Shown here: in pieces, positions 39,553 through 48,299 of the stretch
Layout of the letters: each line of letters begins with the position of its first letter
Position numbering within the stretch: the stretch's first letter is position 1
Assembly: GCA_016789025.1 (NCBI GenBank)
Contig: JAEURC010000028.1
Coordinates: forward strand, 1-64,000
Direction: 5' to 3'
Length of the DNA stretch: 64,000 bases
Source of the DNA: Anaerolineales bacterium
GTDB lineage: Bacteria; Chloroflexota; Anaerolineae; Anaerolineales; Villigracilaceae
The notes under the pieces: model-generated
Seen by the model: only the letters and a program-made list of their open reading frames with translations
Told to the model about the DNA's origin: nothing
Databases searched by the model: none
Made by a program: the position numbers and the translations under genes

Positions 39553-40263
39553 TTATGAAACCCGTTTCGACACGGTGAGCGAATGACGAACCGTCAACAT
39601 ATCGCCTTCGGGGTTGCTATTTAATATTTTTTCATACACCGGGCATTCGTAGCCCAAATGCTTTTGACAATTTGTCGGTATGTCGGTCTTCGGGTTCATA
39701 TCCATTTTCTTGAGCAGTCTCGTCACATGGCACAACGGAAGTCCCATCACGCCGGCGAAACATCCGCTCAGGTTTTCAACGGGATGAAACTCCGCATGTT
39801 GGATGGCGTACGCGCCGGCTTTGTCGAACGGATCGCGGGTGGCGATGTATGCGCGGATTTCTTCATCGGAATAATTTCGCATCGGCACATCGGTGATGCA
39901 GAGGTCGGTGAGGATGAGTCCGTCGCTGGTTCGCAATAAAGCGATTCCCGTGTAGACCTGATGCGTTCGCCCGCGCAGGCGGCTCAGCATATCGAAGGCT
40001 TCTTCGTCGCTGCCGGGTTTGCCGAGGATGGCGCGTCCGTTTACCACGGTCGTATCAGCCGCAAGGACGATTCGATCCGCTTCCATCCTGCTTGCGATTG
40101 TGCGGGCTTTGGTTTCCGCAAGCCGTAAGACGTACTCGGCGGGCGATTCGTTCTCTCGCGCACTTTCGTCAATATCCGCGACCGAAACGGTGAAATCCAT
40201 TTGCAAGAGCGCAAGCAATTCGCGCCTGCGCGGAGAGTTCGATGCCAGCGCTATGTCGGTCAC
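39553..40263 (-). CDS. maf: Maf family nucleotide pyrophosphatase
   Basis: This 236-residue protein hydrolyses non-canonical or modified nucleoside triphosphates. GTG 40263 is chosen because the family begins right there (LASNSPRRRELLAL). Other motifs are SPAEYVLRLAETKA, VLAADTTVV.GRILGKP-like (VLAADTTVVNGRAILGKP) and DKAGAYAIQ. Usual Maf proteins are about 190-200 residues. Here about 40 extra C-terminal residues include C..H..YECPVYE, which might bind metal. Divergent from xpt; the region 40264-40427 between has a TACAAT box at 40392 for xpt. Confidence 0.92.
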   Translation of the reverse strand: MTDIALASNSPRRRELLALLQMDFTVSVADIDESARENESPAEYVLRLAETKARTIASRMEADRIVLAADTTVVNGRAILGKPGSDEEAFDMLSRLRGRTHQVYTGIALLRTSDGLILTDLCITDVPMRNYSDEEIRAYIATRDPFDKAGAYAIQHAEFHPVENLSGCFAGVMGLPLCHVTRLLKKMDMNPKTDIPTNCQKHLGYECPVYEKILNSNPEGDMLTVRHSLTVSKRVS

Positions 40264-40427
40264 GCGGAAGATTCTAACACAGGCATACCTCCGCCCTTTC
40301 TCCCTTAAATTCGATAGGGCTGGCTTGTATGCAAACAAAATTTTGAGATCGAATTTGGGGGAGGTGTCCGAAGGACGGAGGGGGTGAAGTGGTACAATTT
40401 TTCAAACCAGCGTCATTTGGAGGCAAT

Positions 40428-41009
40428 GTGAAAGAACTCGAAGAACGAATTCTGCGCGATGGGAAAAACCTCAGCGGGGGAATTTTGAAGGTGGATAGTT
40501 TCGTCAATCATCAGGTGGACCCGCTTTTGATGGATGCCTGCGGACGCGAGTTCGCGCGCCTCTTCGCTTCGGTCCGCGCGACGAAGATCCTGACCGCCGA
40601 GATCTCGGGCATTGCTCCCGCCCTGACGACGGCGATCCATCTTGGGCTCCCCGTTGTGTATGCGCGCAAACATAAACCGATCACCATGCCCGACCAAGTA
40701 TTTTTGACTCTCGCGCCTTCGCACACAAAAGGACGAACGGTTGAGTTGATCGTCTCGCCGGAATATTTGGCGAATGGCGAGCGCGTCCTCATCATTGACG
40801 ATTTCCTCGCCAGCGGACAGACAATTTTGGGGCTCGTCCGCTTGGCAGAGGCATCGGGTTCAAAAATTGTCGGCATTGGCGCGTTGATCGAGAAATCGTT
40901 CGAGGGCGGGCGCGATGCGTTGGCATCGCTGGGCGTGCCGGTGGAGTCGTTGGCATGCATCACCAAGATGGATGATGGGAAGATTGAGTTCAGAAAAATG
41001 GAGAATTAG
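40428..41009 (+). CDS. xpt: Xanthine phosphoribosyltransferase
   Basis: This 193-residue enzyme converts xanthine plus PRPP to XMP in purine salvage. GTG 40428 with TTGGAGG five bases upstream is chosen; it also matches the start of known Xpt. The family segments GILKVDSFVNHQVDPLLM and VVYARKHKP are present, and VLIIDDFLASGQT is the PRPP-binding loop. No purine riboswitch is visible upstream. Its XMP product is the substrate of GuaA two genes downstream. The last codons (KMEN stop) already lie in a GGAGAATTAGAGAATTGG repeat. Confidence 0.93.
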   Translation: MKELEERILRDGKNLSGGILKVDSFVNHQVDPLLMDACGREFARLFASVRATKILTAEISGIAPALTTAIHLGLPVVYARKHKPITMPDQVFLTLAPSHTKGRTVELIVSPEYLANGERVLIIDDFLASGQTILGLVRLAEASGSKIVGIGALIEKSFEGGRDALASLGVPVESLACITKMDDGKIEFRKMEN

Positions 41010-41053
41010 AGAATTGGAGAATTGGTAATTAGTAAATGGTAAATGGTAATTGG
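40999..41053. repeat. Word repeat GAGAATTGG / TAAATGGTAA
   Basis: GAGAATTAGAGAATTGG, GAGAATTGG, then TAATTAGTAAATGG and TAAATGGTAATTGG words run from the end of xpt into the start of the HIT gene. The reverse-complement words recur at 36120-36180 and 50370-50391. Confidence 0.75.
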
Positions 41054-41410
41054 CGTAGGGCGCTTTGGTTCTTTGCTCCGCTCATCGGCTGGATGTTTGC
41101 TCGCATGAGTTTTGCCATTCCTGTAAAGAGATTACGAGAGACTGAGACCTTGATGGCGTTTCATCACCCGAAACCTTCGTATCCGTTCCATGTTTTGCTT
41201 GTTCCCAAGAGGGCGGTCAAATCGTTGATGGAAATTGATTCAACCGATTCCGCTTTTCTCACCGACTTGTATTCAACTGTGCAAAGCATTGTGAAAGAAT
41301 TTCATCTCACGGCGTATCGTCTCATCGTCAACGGCGGGGAGAATCAGGATTTTCCGCAGTTGCATTTTCATTTGATTTCAGAGGTTGAAGGTCAAAGGTT
41401 GAAGGTCTAA
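41036..41410 (+). CDS. HIT family protein
   Basis: This protein has up to 124 residues, a nucleotide hydrolase or transferase fold. The histidine triad is in LHFHLIS (HxHxx, with the first H of the triad as part of QLHFH), plus [15 protein letters not shown] 41036 lies inside a repeat and lacks a good ribosome site; ATG 41105 ([10 protein letters not shown]) may be the true start and would give 101 residues. The last six codons (after VEGQR) come from a second repeat (41382-41438). A one-base-poor fit to a classical CxxC N-terminus is seen; the zinc site is absent. Confidence 0.75.
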   Translation: MVNGNWRRALWFFAPLIGWMFARMSFAIPVKRLRETETLMAFHHPKPSYPFHVLLVPKRAVKSLMEIDSTDSAFLTDLYSTVQSIVKEFHLTAYRLIVNGGENQDFPQLHFHLISEVEGQRLKV

Positions 41411-41444
41411 AGTCAACATGCGACTTTCAACCTTTGACTTTTGA
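41382..41444. repeat. GTCAAAGGTTGAA inverted repeat
   Basis: GTCAAAGGTTGAA (41391-41403) returns inverted as TTCAACCTTTGAC (41426-41438), with AGGTCTAAAGTC in between. It spans the end of the HIT gene and the space before guaA. Confidence 0.8.
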
Positions 41445-41457
41445 CGAGAGACTATTC

Positions 41458-43047
41458 ATGCATTCAATCACCATCTTAGATTTCGGCTCACAATATGCTC
41501 AACTCATCGCGCGGCGCGTGAGGGAGGCGCATGTCTATTGCGAGTTATTTCCGTGGGACGCGCCGCAGGAAAAGATTCTCTCGATCCATCCCAAGGGATT
41601 CATTCTCTCGGGCGGACCCAAATCCGTGTACGAAGAGAACGCGCCATTTATTCAAGAATTCATTTTCAAATCGGGTTTGCCGATTTTGGGAATCTGCTAT
41701 GGGATGCAAGCCCTCACTCATGCCCTCGGTGGGAAAGTTGACCCATCAGCCGAACGCGAGTATGGGCAGGCGGAAATTCGTCCTCTAGTCTCTGGTCTTC
41801 TAGTCTCCAGTCTCTCAAAGGTTTGGATGTCTCACGGGGATCGGATTAATAAACTTCCTGAAGGCTTCACTGTCTTAGCGAGCAGTAAAAACAGTCCCTT
41901 CGCGGCGATGGGCGACATGAAAAGAAAGTACTTTGGTGTGCAGTTTCATCCCGAAGTGCATCACACGCCGAACGGTGAAAAACTGCTCAAACATTTTGTT
42001 GTGGATATTTGCGGTCTCAAACCAGAATGGACTCCTGAATCCATCATCGAGGAATCCGTCGCGCGGATTCAGGAACAAGTCGGCAATCAGCGCGTGCTTG
42101 CGGCGGTCTCAGGCGGCGTGGATTCGTCCGTTGCGGCGGCGTTGGTGCATAAAGCCGTTGGCGATCAACTCGCGGCGGTGTTCGTGGATACCGGGTTATT
42201 GCGAAAGAATGAAGGCGAACAGGTCGCTTCGGCATTTCGGAATCATTTACATTCCGAATTGATCGCGGTGGATGCCAGCGATGAATTTTTTACTGCGCTT
42301 CATGGTGTGACCGAACCGGAGCAAAAGCGAAGAATCGTCGGCGAGAAATTTATCCGCATTTTTGAACAGCAGGCAAAGCAGTTGAGTCAGCCGAAATTTT
42401 TGGTGCAAGGGACGATCTATCCCGATGTCGTTGAATCGTCCGCGCCAGATCGAAACAAAGCCGAGAAAATAAAAACGCATCACAACGTCGGCGGGTTGCC
42501 TGAGGATATGCAGTTCGAACTTGTCGAGCCGTTGCGTTACTTGTTCAAGGATGAAGTGCGGGCTGTCGGCGAAGCGCTGGGGTTGCCGGAGTCGCTGGTG
42601 TGGCGGCAACCGTTCCCAGGTCCGGGGTTGACCGTGCGTTGTCTCGGCGAGGTGACTCGCGAGCGTGTGTCCCGTCTACGGGCGGCGGATGCGATCCTGA
42701 TCGAGGAATTGTCCAAAGAAGGGTTGCTTCGTTCGTCCAGCAGTTCATATTCACCCGGATCGTCCAGCAGTTCAACTGCTGGACAATCTGTTGCGCACAC
42801 ATCACAGGCATTCGTCGTTTTGTTGCCTGTGCGTTCCGTCGGCGTGATGGGCGATCAGCGGACGTATCAAGAGGCGGCGGCGATCCGCGCGGTGACGACC
42901 GAGGATTTTATGACCGCCGATTGGGCGCGCCTGCCGCACGACCTGCTGGCGCGCGTGTCGAGCCGCATCGTCAACGAGGTGGAAGGAATCAATCGGGTAG
43001 TGTATGATATTACGAGCAAGCCGCCCGCAACGATTGAATGGGAATGA
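41458..43047 (+). CDS. guaA: GMP synthase (glutamine-hydrolysing)
   Basis: This 529-residue enzyme makes GMP from XMP, glutamine and ATP. The glutaminase domain (1-195) has GICYGMQ (nucleophile Cys) and VQFHPEV. The ATP pyrophosphatase domain has [10 protein letters not shown], and the C-terminal dimer domain [14 protein letters not shown]. Two inserts match local repeats: [15 protein letters not shown] (about 108-122) and [10 protein letters not shown] then [10 protein letters not shown] (about 424-445), between EELSKEGL and [10 protein letters not shown] where other GuaA proteins have only a few residues. It is part of a purine-salvage run with xpt. Confidence 0.97.
   Translation: MHSITILDFGSQYAQLIARRVREAHVYCELFPWDAPQEKILSIHPKGFILSGGPKSVYEENAPFIQEFIFKSGLPILGICYGMQALTHALGGKVDPSAEREYGQAEIRPLVSGLLVSSLSKVWMSHGDRINKLPEGFTVLASSKNSPFAAMGDMKRKYFGVQFHPEVHHTPNGEKLLKHFVVDICGLKPEWTPESIIEESVARIQEQVGNQRVLAAVSGGVDSSVAAALVHKAVGDQLAAVFVDTGLLRKNEGEQVASAFRNHLHSELIAVDASDEFFTALHGVTEPEQKRRIVGEKFIRIFEQQAKQLSQPKFLVQGTIYPDVVESSAPDRNKAEKIKTHHNVGGLPEDMQFELVEPLRYLFKDEVRAVGEALGLPESLVWRQPFPGPGLTVRCLGEVTRERVSRLRAADAILIEELSKEGLLRSSSSSYSPGSSSSSTAGQSVAHTSQAFVVLLPVRSVGVMGDQRTYQEAAAIRAVTTEDFMTADWARLPHDLLARVSSRIVNEVEGINRVVYDITSKPPATIEWE
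42736..42786. repeat. Palindromic insert within guaA (one partial, one full copy)
   Basis: The partial copy TCCAGCAGTTCA (42736-42747) is followed by ATATTCACCCGGATCG and the full palindrome GTCCAGCAGTT-C-AACTGCTGGAC (42762-42784). It has the same reading frame (SSSSTAGQS) as the valS insert at 22944-22968. Confidence 0.88.
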
Positions 43048-43087
43048 TTTCGATTGACGATTTGCGATTGACGATTTTGGATTGGCG

Positions 43088-43143
43088 GCGGTCGAGTAAT
43101 TCCGAGCGAAGCGTAGCGGAGATGAAGAACGTATCGAGACCCG
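43088..43143. repeat. GGTCGAGTA...GTATCGAGACC repeat
   Basis: GCGGTCGAGTAATTCCGAGCG and CGTATCGAGACCC show the design of the elements at 35941-36075. Before it, ATTGACGATTTGCGATTGACG words (43050-43080) follow the guaA stop. Confidence 0.65.
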
Positions 43144-43157
43144 ATTGAGGAGATGCG

Positions 43158-44060
43158 ATGAATTTGAACATTGGCGAGGTCTTATCTCGCGCGGTGCAGA
43201 TCACGTGGAGGAATAAATCATATTGGGGGTTGGTCATTCTTCCGATGCTGGTAAATTTTGTGGGGATTCCGCTTTATTTCATCCCCTTATTCTTTTTAGA
43301 TGAAAACGGTTCGGGTGTGCCGGTCTTTTTCGAGAACCCGGTGTTCATTGTGTTCTTCTTCATCTTCCATATCGTCTTTATCCTGCTCACGATCACGCTG
43401 GCTACCTATGGCTATTCAGCGCTGGCGTTGGGCATCGTCCGCTTGGAGCGGGGCGAAGAGAAAACATCCTTCAAACAATTGTTGCTAGACGCGAAAACAT
43501 ATTTCCCCCGCATGTTGGGCGTCATGTTCCTGACCACGTTTGTGATCGGCGCGATATTCTCTGCCATCTTCGGCTGTATGACCCTGTTCGGCATCGTCAC
43601 CGCAGGCATCGGCTTTATTTGTGTCCAGCCTCTTTTCATCTTGATGTACCCGGTCATGTTCATCCTGCAAGCTTTCATGGAACAGGCGCAAGCGGCGGTG
43701 GTGGCGGATGGGATGGGAGTCACAGAAGCGCTCACCAAAGCATGGGAATTGCTAAAGACGAATTTTTGGCGATTGGCGCTTCTCTCGTTGGTGGTGTATT
43801 TCGCCATGTCGGTATTAAGCGGTATTATTGTTGCGCCGTTCATGATCCCCTTCTTTTTCTTTCCGTTTTTTCTCGAATCCAACAACTTTGACCCGACAAC
43901 CTTTGGACTGGCGATGATTGGGATTATGCTCATTCTCTTCCCGCTGATGGCGCTGGTGCAGGGGGTTGCGGTCACTTTCATGAAATCCGTGTATATACTT
44001 GTGTACCTGCGTTTGACCGGTTCACCGAGTTCGGCTGTCTTAGTCGAAGCGACTGCATAA
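43158..44060 (+). CDS. Multi-spanning membrane protein (DUF7544-like), first of two
   Basis: This 300-residue protein has about six hydrophobic segments. It opens with MNLNIGEVLSRAVQITWRNK and ends with SVYILVYLRLTG, matching the next gene's opening (MNNFNFGEVLSQAWQIIWKHK) and end (AWTLTYMRLTK). A cytosolic amphipathic segment GVTEALTKAWELLKTNFW precedes the last helices. GAGGAGATGCG precedes the ATG. This resembles the family of 'GlpF-like membrane domain' proteins annotated DUF7544; function unknown. Confidence 0.75.
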   Translation: MNLNIGEVLSRAVQITWRNKSYWGLVILPMLVNFVGIPLYFIPLFFLDENGSGVPVFFENPVFIVFFFIFHIVFILLTITLATYGYSALALGIVRLERGEEKTSFKQLLLDAKTYFPRMLGVMFLTTFVIGAIFSAIFGCMTLFGIVTAGIGFICVQPLFILMYPVMFILQAFMEQAQAAVVADGMGVTEALTKAWELLKTNFWRLALLSLVVYFAMSVLSGIIVAPFMIPFFFFPFFLESNNFDPTTFGLAMIGIMLILFPLMALVQGVAVTFMKSVYILVYLRLTGSPSSAVLVEATA

Positions 44061-44073
44061 ACAGGAGATAACA

Positions 44074-45051
44074 ATGAATAATTTCAACTTTGGAGAAGTA
44101 CTCAGCCAAGCCTGGCAGATCATCTGGAAGCATAAGATCCTATGGGTTTTTGGCATCCTCGCCAGTTGCGGACGCGGCGGCGGAAATTTCAATTCAAATT
44201 CCGGAGGCGGTGGTAATGGCGGCGGGGGCGGTCAACCGCCTGAGATTCCCCCGCAAATGATGCGCTGGCTTCAAATCATCGAACAAAACCTCACGACCAT
44301 CATCGTTGTCGCGGTTGCGCTATTTTGCGTCATCTGGATCGTCACCATCTTCCTCGGCGCCATCGGCAAGATCGGTTTGATCCGCGGCACGGCGCAAGCG
44401 GATGGCGGCGCAGAATCGCTTGTCTTCGGCGAGTTGTTCAGCGGAAGCATGCCATATTTCTGGCGCATGTTCGGTCTTTCGTTGATATTAGGTCTGCCCG
44501 TTTTCATTATCGCCATGGTAATTGCCGTGGTCGTGGTTGGCGGCATTGCTGCAAGCGGAGGCAATGAAACCGCGATCGTTGGGATACTAGGGATGACACC
44601 CATTATGATCGGTTGTTTATGCCTGCTCGTTCCGGTCATGTTCGTGCTGGGCATGATCTTCCGGCAAGCAGAGAACGCGATTGTGCTCGAGGAGATGAAC
44701 GTTCTCCCCGCCATCACGCGCGGTTGGGAAGTGTTCAAAGCCAACCTCGGTCCGATCATCCTCCTGGCGATCATCCTGGGAGTCATTGGATTCGTGGCGA
44801 GTTTTGTGATCGCCATCCCGATCTTCCTCATCGTTTTCCCGGCGATGCTCACCTTTGCGCTGGGGCAAGGACAAAACCTAACGCCCCTATACATGATGGG
44901 CGCTTGTTTATGCCTCTTCATCCCCGTCGCCTGGCTGTTGCAGGGAATCATCACCGCCTACGCCGAAGCCGCGTGGACGTTGACCTACATGCGCCTGACC
45001 AAACCGCAGGATAACGCGCCGATTGTCGCGGCTGAGGCAAATGCTTCGTAG
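44074..45051 (+). CDS. Multi-spanning membrane protein, second of two
   Basis: This 325-residue paralogue of the gene before it follows after 13 bases and has AGGAGATAAC before the ATG. A Gly/Asn-rich loop (about 33-55) follows the first helix. Six hydrophobic segments are seen, and LPAITRGWEVFKANLGPII corresponds to the amphipathic segment of its paralogue. Its end overlaps the next gene by 11 bases. The two may form a heteromer supporting the FHA-domain protein next door (inference). Confidence 0.75.
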   Translation: MNNFNFGEVLSQAWQIIWKHKILWVFGILASCGRGGGNFNSNSGGGGNGGGGGQPPEIPPQMMRWLQIIEQNLTTIIVVAVALFCVIWIVTIFLGAIGKIGLIRGTAQADGGAESLVFGELFSGSMPYFWRMFGLSLILGLPVFIIAMVIAVVVVGGIAASGGNETAIVGILGMTPIMIGCLCLLVPVMFVLGMIFRQAENAIVLEEMNVLPAITRGWEVFKANLGPIILLAIILGVIGFVASFVIAIPIFLIVFPAMLTFALGQGQNLTPLYMMGACLCLFIPVAWLLQGIITAYAEAAWTLTYMRLTKPQDNAPIVAAEANAS

Positions 45052-46945
45052 ACTGCTCGCGGTCTTCCTCAGTGGATGCCTGCTCGCCGCTTCTTCGACA
45101 TTCGCGTCCGCCCAAACCGGGGCGTACGCCGAGATCGTCAGCGTAGACGCGCAAAACTTCCCGCAGGTCTCTGCGCTGTTGGATGTGTTCAACGCCAACG
45201 GCGGATTTGAATCGAATCTTCAACCCTCCGATCTAACGGCGTACGAGGACGGTCAGCCGCGCCCGGTCGACGCGTTGACCCAGCTCGAAGTCCCGGTGCA
45301 GATCGTGGTTGCGGTCAACCCCGCGCCCGCGCTGGATGTGCGCGACTCGAACGGGCAACCACGCTTTGCTGGCGTGGTCAACGCGTTGGGCGCGTGGGCA
45401 AACTCACAACCTACCGACTCGCAGGATGATCTTAATCTCGTGTCGCTTTCCGGGTCGCTCATCACGCATGGCGCCGTGCAGGAATGGTTCGTCAGCCTAA
45501 GCTCGTTCAAGCCCGATTTCCGCAAGTCAGAACCGAACCTGCAAACCCTCTCGATCGCGCTCGATACCGCTTCCCTGCCGGTTTCACAGCCCGGCATGAA
45601 ACGCGCCATCCTGTTCATTACCCCGCATCTCAACGATCCAAACATCGACAACTCCATCGCGCCGCTCATCCAACGCGCCGTAGATTCGAAAACGCGCGTC
45701 TTCGTCTGGTTTGTGGATGCGCCGGAAGAGTTTGTTTCGCCAAGCGCGAATGCCTTCAAATCGCTTGCCTTGCAGACCAATGGTTCATTCGCCGCGTTCT
45801 CCGGTACCGGGTCATTGCCTGACCCAGCCATCTATTTTGCCCCCTTGCGGCAGATCTACGCGCTGACCTACACCTCCGCCCTCAACACAGCCGGGACTCA
45901 CACCCTCGGCATGAACGTCGATACCCCGCAAGGACCAATCATCGCGCCGTCTGCTTCTTTCAGCGCGAACATCCAGCCGCCCAACCCCATCTTCATCTCG
46001 CCGCCATTGCAGATCACGCGACAACCGCCGGCAGACGACCCTTACAACACAGAAATTCTCACGCCGGAGACACAAGTCCTCAACATCGTCGTGGAATTCC
46101 CCGATGGACACAAACGCGATCTAACGCGCACCACGTTATACGTGGATGGCATCATCGCCGCTGAGAACACCAAAGCTCCGTTTGAGCGCTTCGTCTGGGA
46201 TCTCTCGGCTTATAATGATAGCGCCCAACACACGATCGTCGTGGAAGCGGAAGATTCGCTCGGCTTGAAAAAATCGAGCCTCGGCATCCCGGTCACGTTC
46301 ACCGTGATACCGGCGCCTCGCGGGGTTCAGGCATTATTCGCGCGCTATAGTTCCACCATCATTCTCAGCGCGATCGCGCTGGCGGGCATCGCTCTTGTGG
46401 GGATCCTCCTGCGAAGCCGAAAGCCTCACACCCCCGCCGCGAAAGAACGGAAATCGAAACCGCGCTTCGAAGACCCGCTCACCCAACCGGTGGCGTCATT
46501 GACGGCGCCTCCCGCTTCGGCGACAAAGAAGGCTAAAACAGCCCCGCGCCGCACAAGTTGGCTTCCATCTAAACCAGTGCGAGTGGCAGACGCGCCCGCC
46601 TACCTCATCCGCCTCGTGAACGGAGGCGAGCCTGCCAGCGTCGCGCCGATACCGGTCAACGAAAAAGAGATGACCTTCGGCACCGACCCGGTGCAATCTG
46701 TTCGCGTGCTGGACGATCCCTCGATTTCACCGTTGCACGCCCGCATCAAACAGACCGATAACGGTGTTTTCACAATATACGACAACGGCTCGGTGGCGGG
46801 CACGTGGGTGAACTTCGACCCAGTCCCGCGCGAAGGACGCCGCCTCGTTCATGGCGATCGAATCCACTTTGGGGGGCTGGTCTATCGCTTCGACTTGAAG
46901 CAAGCCCCCCCGGCGCCTGAACCGAGGGTTATATCCAAAAAGTAG
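45041..46945 (+). CDS. Secreted VWA-like region, one TM, cytosolic FHA domain
   Basis: This 634-residue protein starts at ATG 45041, inside the end of the preceding gene; GAGG is upstream. A signal peptide ends at about 26 (FASA). A VWFA-like extracellular domain (about 30-300) has QIVVAVNPAPALD in place of a full DxSxS MIDAS, so metal binding is doubtful. Beta domains follow to about 430, then a TM helix (about 438-458), a basic linker, and a FHA domain (about 525-625; MTFGTDPVQSV, SPLHARI, NGSVAGTWVN). The FHA should bind phosphothreonine, reversed by the PP2C enzyme encoded next. Confidence 0.85.
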   Translation: MLRRLLAVFLSGCLLAASSTFASAQTGAYAEIVSVDAQNFPQVSALLDVFNANGGFESNLQPSDLTAYEDGQPRPVDALTQLEVPVQIVVAVNPAPALDVRDSNGQPRFAGVVNALGAWANSQPTDSQDDLNLVSLSGSLITHGAVQEWFVSLSSFKPDFRKSEPNLQTLSIALDTASLPVSQPGMKRAILFITPHLNDPNIDNSIAPLIQRAVDSKTRVFVWFVDAPEEFVSPSANAFKSLALQTNGSFAAFSGTGSLPDPAIYFAPLRQIYALTYTSALNTAGTHTLGMNVDTPQGPIIAPSASFSANIQPPNPIFISPPLQITRQPPADDPYNTEILTPETQVLNIVVEFPDGHKRDLTRTTLYVDGIIAAENTKAPFERFVWDLSAYNDSAQHTIVVEAEDSLGLKKSSLGIPVTFTVIPAPRGVQALFARYSSTIILSAIALAGIALVGILLRSRKPHTPAAKERKSKPRFEDPLTQPVASLTAPPASATKKAKTAPRRTSWLPSKPVRVADAPAYLIRLVNGGEPASVAPIPVNEKEMTFGTDPVQSVRVLDDPSISPLHARIKQTDNGVFTIYDNGSVAGTWVNFDPVPREGRRLVHGDRIHFGGLVYRFDLKQAPPAPEPRVISKK

Positions 46946-46986
46946 GGTAGGCTGACCTCATCCCTGCTGTATAATCAAATAACCTT

Positions 46987-47859
46987 ATGATGAAACGCAC
47001 CGCGCGCGCGCATTTGAACGTCGAAGCCCAGACCCATGCCGGCATGACCGGCAAGAACAACGAGGATCGCTACGCGGTGGCATCGTTCGTCCTGACCGGC
47101 AGTGAGCGGACGCCGGTCTTGTTCGCCGTGCTGGCAGATGGGATCGGCGGTCACCGGGCGGGCGAAGTGGCGGCGGAACTGGCGGTCAATCACATTGTGG
47201 ATGTGGTGGCAAAAAGCGACGGGCATCAGATCCGCCGGACGCTCGAAGACGCGGTGGCAGATGCCAGCAATGCCATTGCCGCGCATTCCGCGTCGAACGA
47301 TAATCTTAAGGGCATGGGTTCCACGTGCGCCACAGTATGGATCGCGGGCGACCGCCTGCACACAGCTTCGGTGGGCGATTCGCGTATTTATCTCTTGCGC
47401 GGCGGGAAGATCCAACAACTATCGGTGGACCACACCTGGATCCAAGAGGCGCTCGAGAAAAATCTCATCACGCCCGAAGCGGCGCGCGAGCACCCGAATG
47501 TGCACGTTATTCGCCGCTATCTCGGCTCAGCCGTGCCGCCCGAAGCGGACTTCCGCTTGAAACTCTCAAAAGAGGACAATGACGAGCAAGCGGAGGCGCA
47601 CCAAGGGGTGAAACTTCAGCCCAATGACGTGGTTTTGTTGTGTAGTGATGGGCTAACCGACCTGGTCTGGAACGATGAGATTGTAGAAACCGTGAAATCG
47701 AAACCCAACCTGAAGGAAGGAGCGGGGGCATTGATCGCGCTCGCTAATTCGCGCGGCGGACACGATAACATCACTGTGGTGTTGATCTCGATCCCCGCCG
47801 ATTACCCCTCGAAGCAGGTCAAAAAGCAGGATTGGTTTTCATGGCTGATGGGAGAGTAA
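46987..47859 (+). CDS. PP2C-family serine/threonine phosphatase
   Basis: This 290-residue protein has the PP2C metal motifs: NNEDRYAV, LADGIGGHRAGE, SVGDSRIYLL, LCSDGLTDLV and GGHDNITVVLI. It is cytosolic and metal-dependent. TATAAT at 46969 is close to the start, so it may have its own promoter in addition to reading from the FHA gene 41 bases upstream. The likely substrate is the phosphoprotein recognised by the FHA domain; no Ser/Thr kinase gene lies in the window. Confidence 0.94.
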   Translation: MMKRTARAHLNVEAQTHAGMTGKNNEDRYAVASFVLTGSERTPVLFAVLADGIGGHRAGEVAAELAVNHIVDVVAKSDGHQIRRTLEDAVADASNAIAAHSASNDNLKGMGSTCATVWIAGDRLHTASVGDSRIYLLRGGKIQQLSVDHTWIQEALEKNLITPEAAREHPNVHVIRRYLGSAVPPEADFRLKLSKEDNDEQAEAHQGVKLQPNDVVLLCSDGLTDLVWNDEIVETVKSKPNLKEGAGALIALANSRGGHDNITVVLISIPADYPSKQVKKQDWFSWLMGE

Positions 47860-47863
47860 AACG

Positions 47864-48226
47864 ATGACTGTTAAACATTCAAACGATGTCGAAGCGAAGA
47901 ACGTCGCCGCGGGAAAAGATACGACCATTCAAGTCCTCATCTCCTCGCAAGAGGGACCGAACTTCGCCCTGCGGAAATTTTCCATGCAGAAAGGCGGAGG
48001 GATGCCGCGTCACACCAACATGGTGGAGCATGAGCAATACGTCCTGCGCGGCGAAGCTGATATCACCGTCGGCGACGAGTCGCATCACGTGAAAACGGGT
48101 GATGTAGTTTTCATCCCCGAAGGTATCATCCATTCGTATCAAAATACGGGGGAAGAACCGTTCGAATTCCTGTGCATTGTCCCCAACAAGGAAGATAAGA
48201 TTGTGGTTGTGGACGAGGGGTGTTAA
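47864..48226 (+). CDS. Cupin-domain protein
   Basis: This 120-residue single-domain cupin has metal-binding motif 1 as PRHTNMVEHEQYVLRGE (H, H, E pattern) and motif 2 as GDVVFIPEGIIHSYQN (His). It starts four bases after the PP2C stop. Small cupins act as dioxygenases, isomerases or ligand sensors; the substrate is not visible from the sequence. Confidence 0.9.
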   Translation: MTVKHSNDVEAKNVAAGKDTTIQVLISSQEGPNFALRKFSMQKGGGMPRHTNMVEHEQYVLRGEADITVGDESHHVKTGDVVFIPEGIIHSYQNTGEEPFEFLCIVPNKEDKIVVVDEGC

Positions 48227-48243
48227 AAACCACATCTCTTTCT

Positions 48244-48290
48244 TCTTTCATCTTGCCTGATCGCGCATGAAAGAAGAAAGAGGAAAGATT
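48244..48290. terminator. Long hairpin between cupin and rsmG
   Basis: CTCTTTCTTCTTTCAT pairs with ATGAAAGAAGAAAGAG around a 15-base loop. It lies between convergent genes and can end both transcripts. Confidence 0.75.
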
Positions 48291-48299
48291 GTGTCGCGT

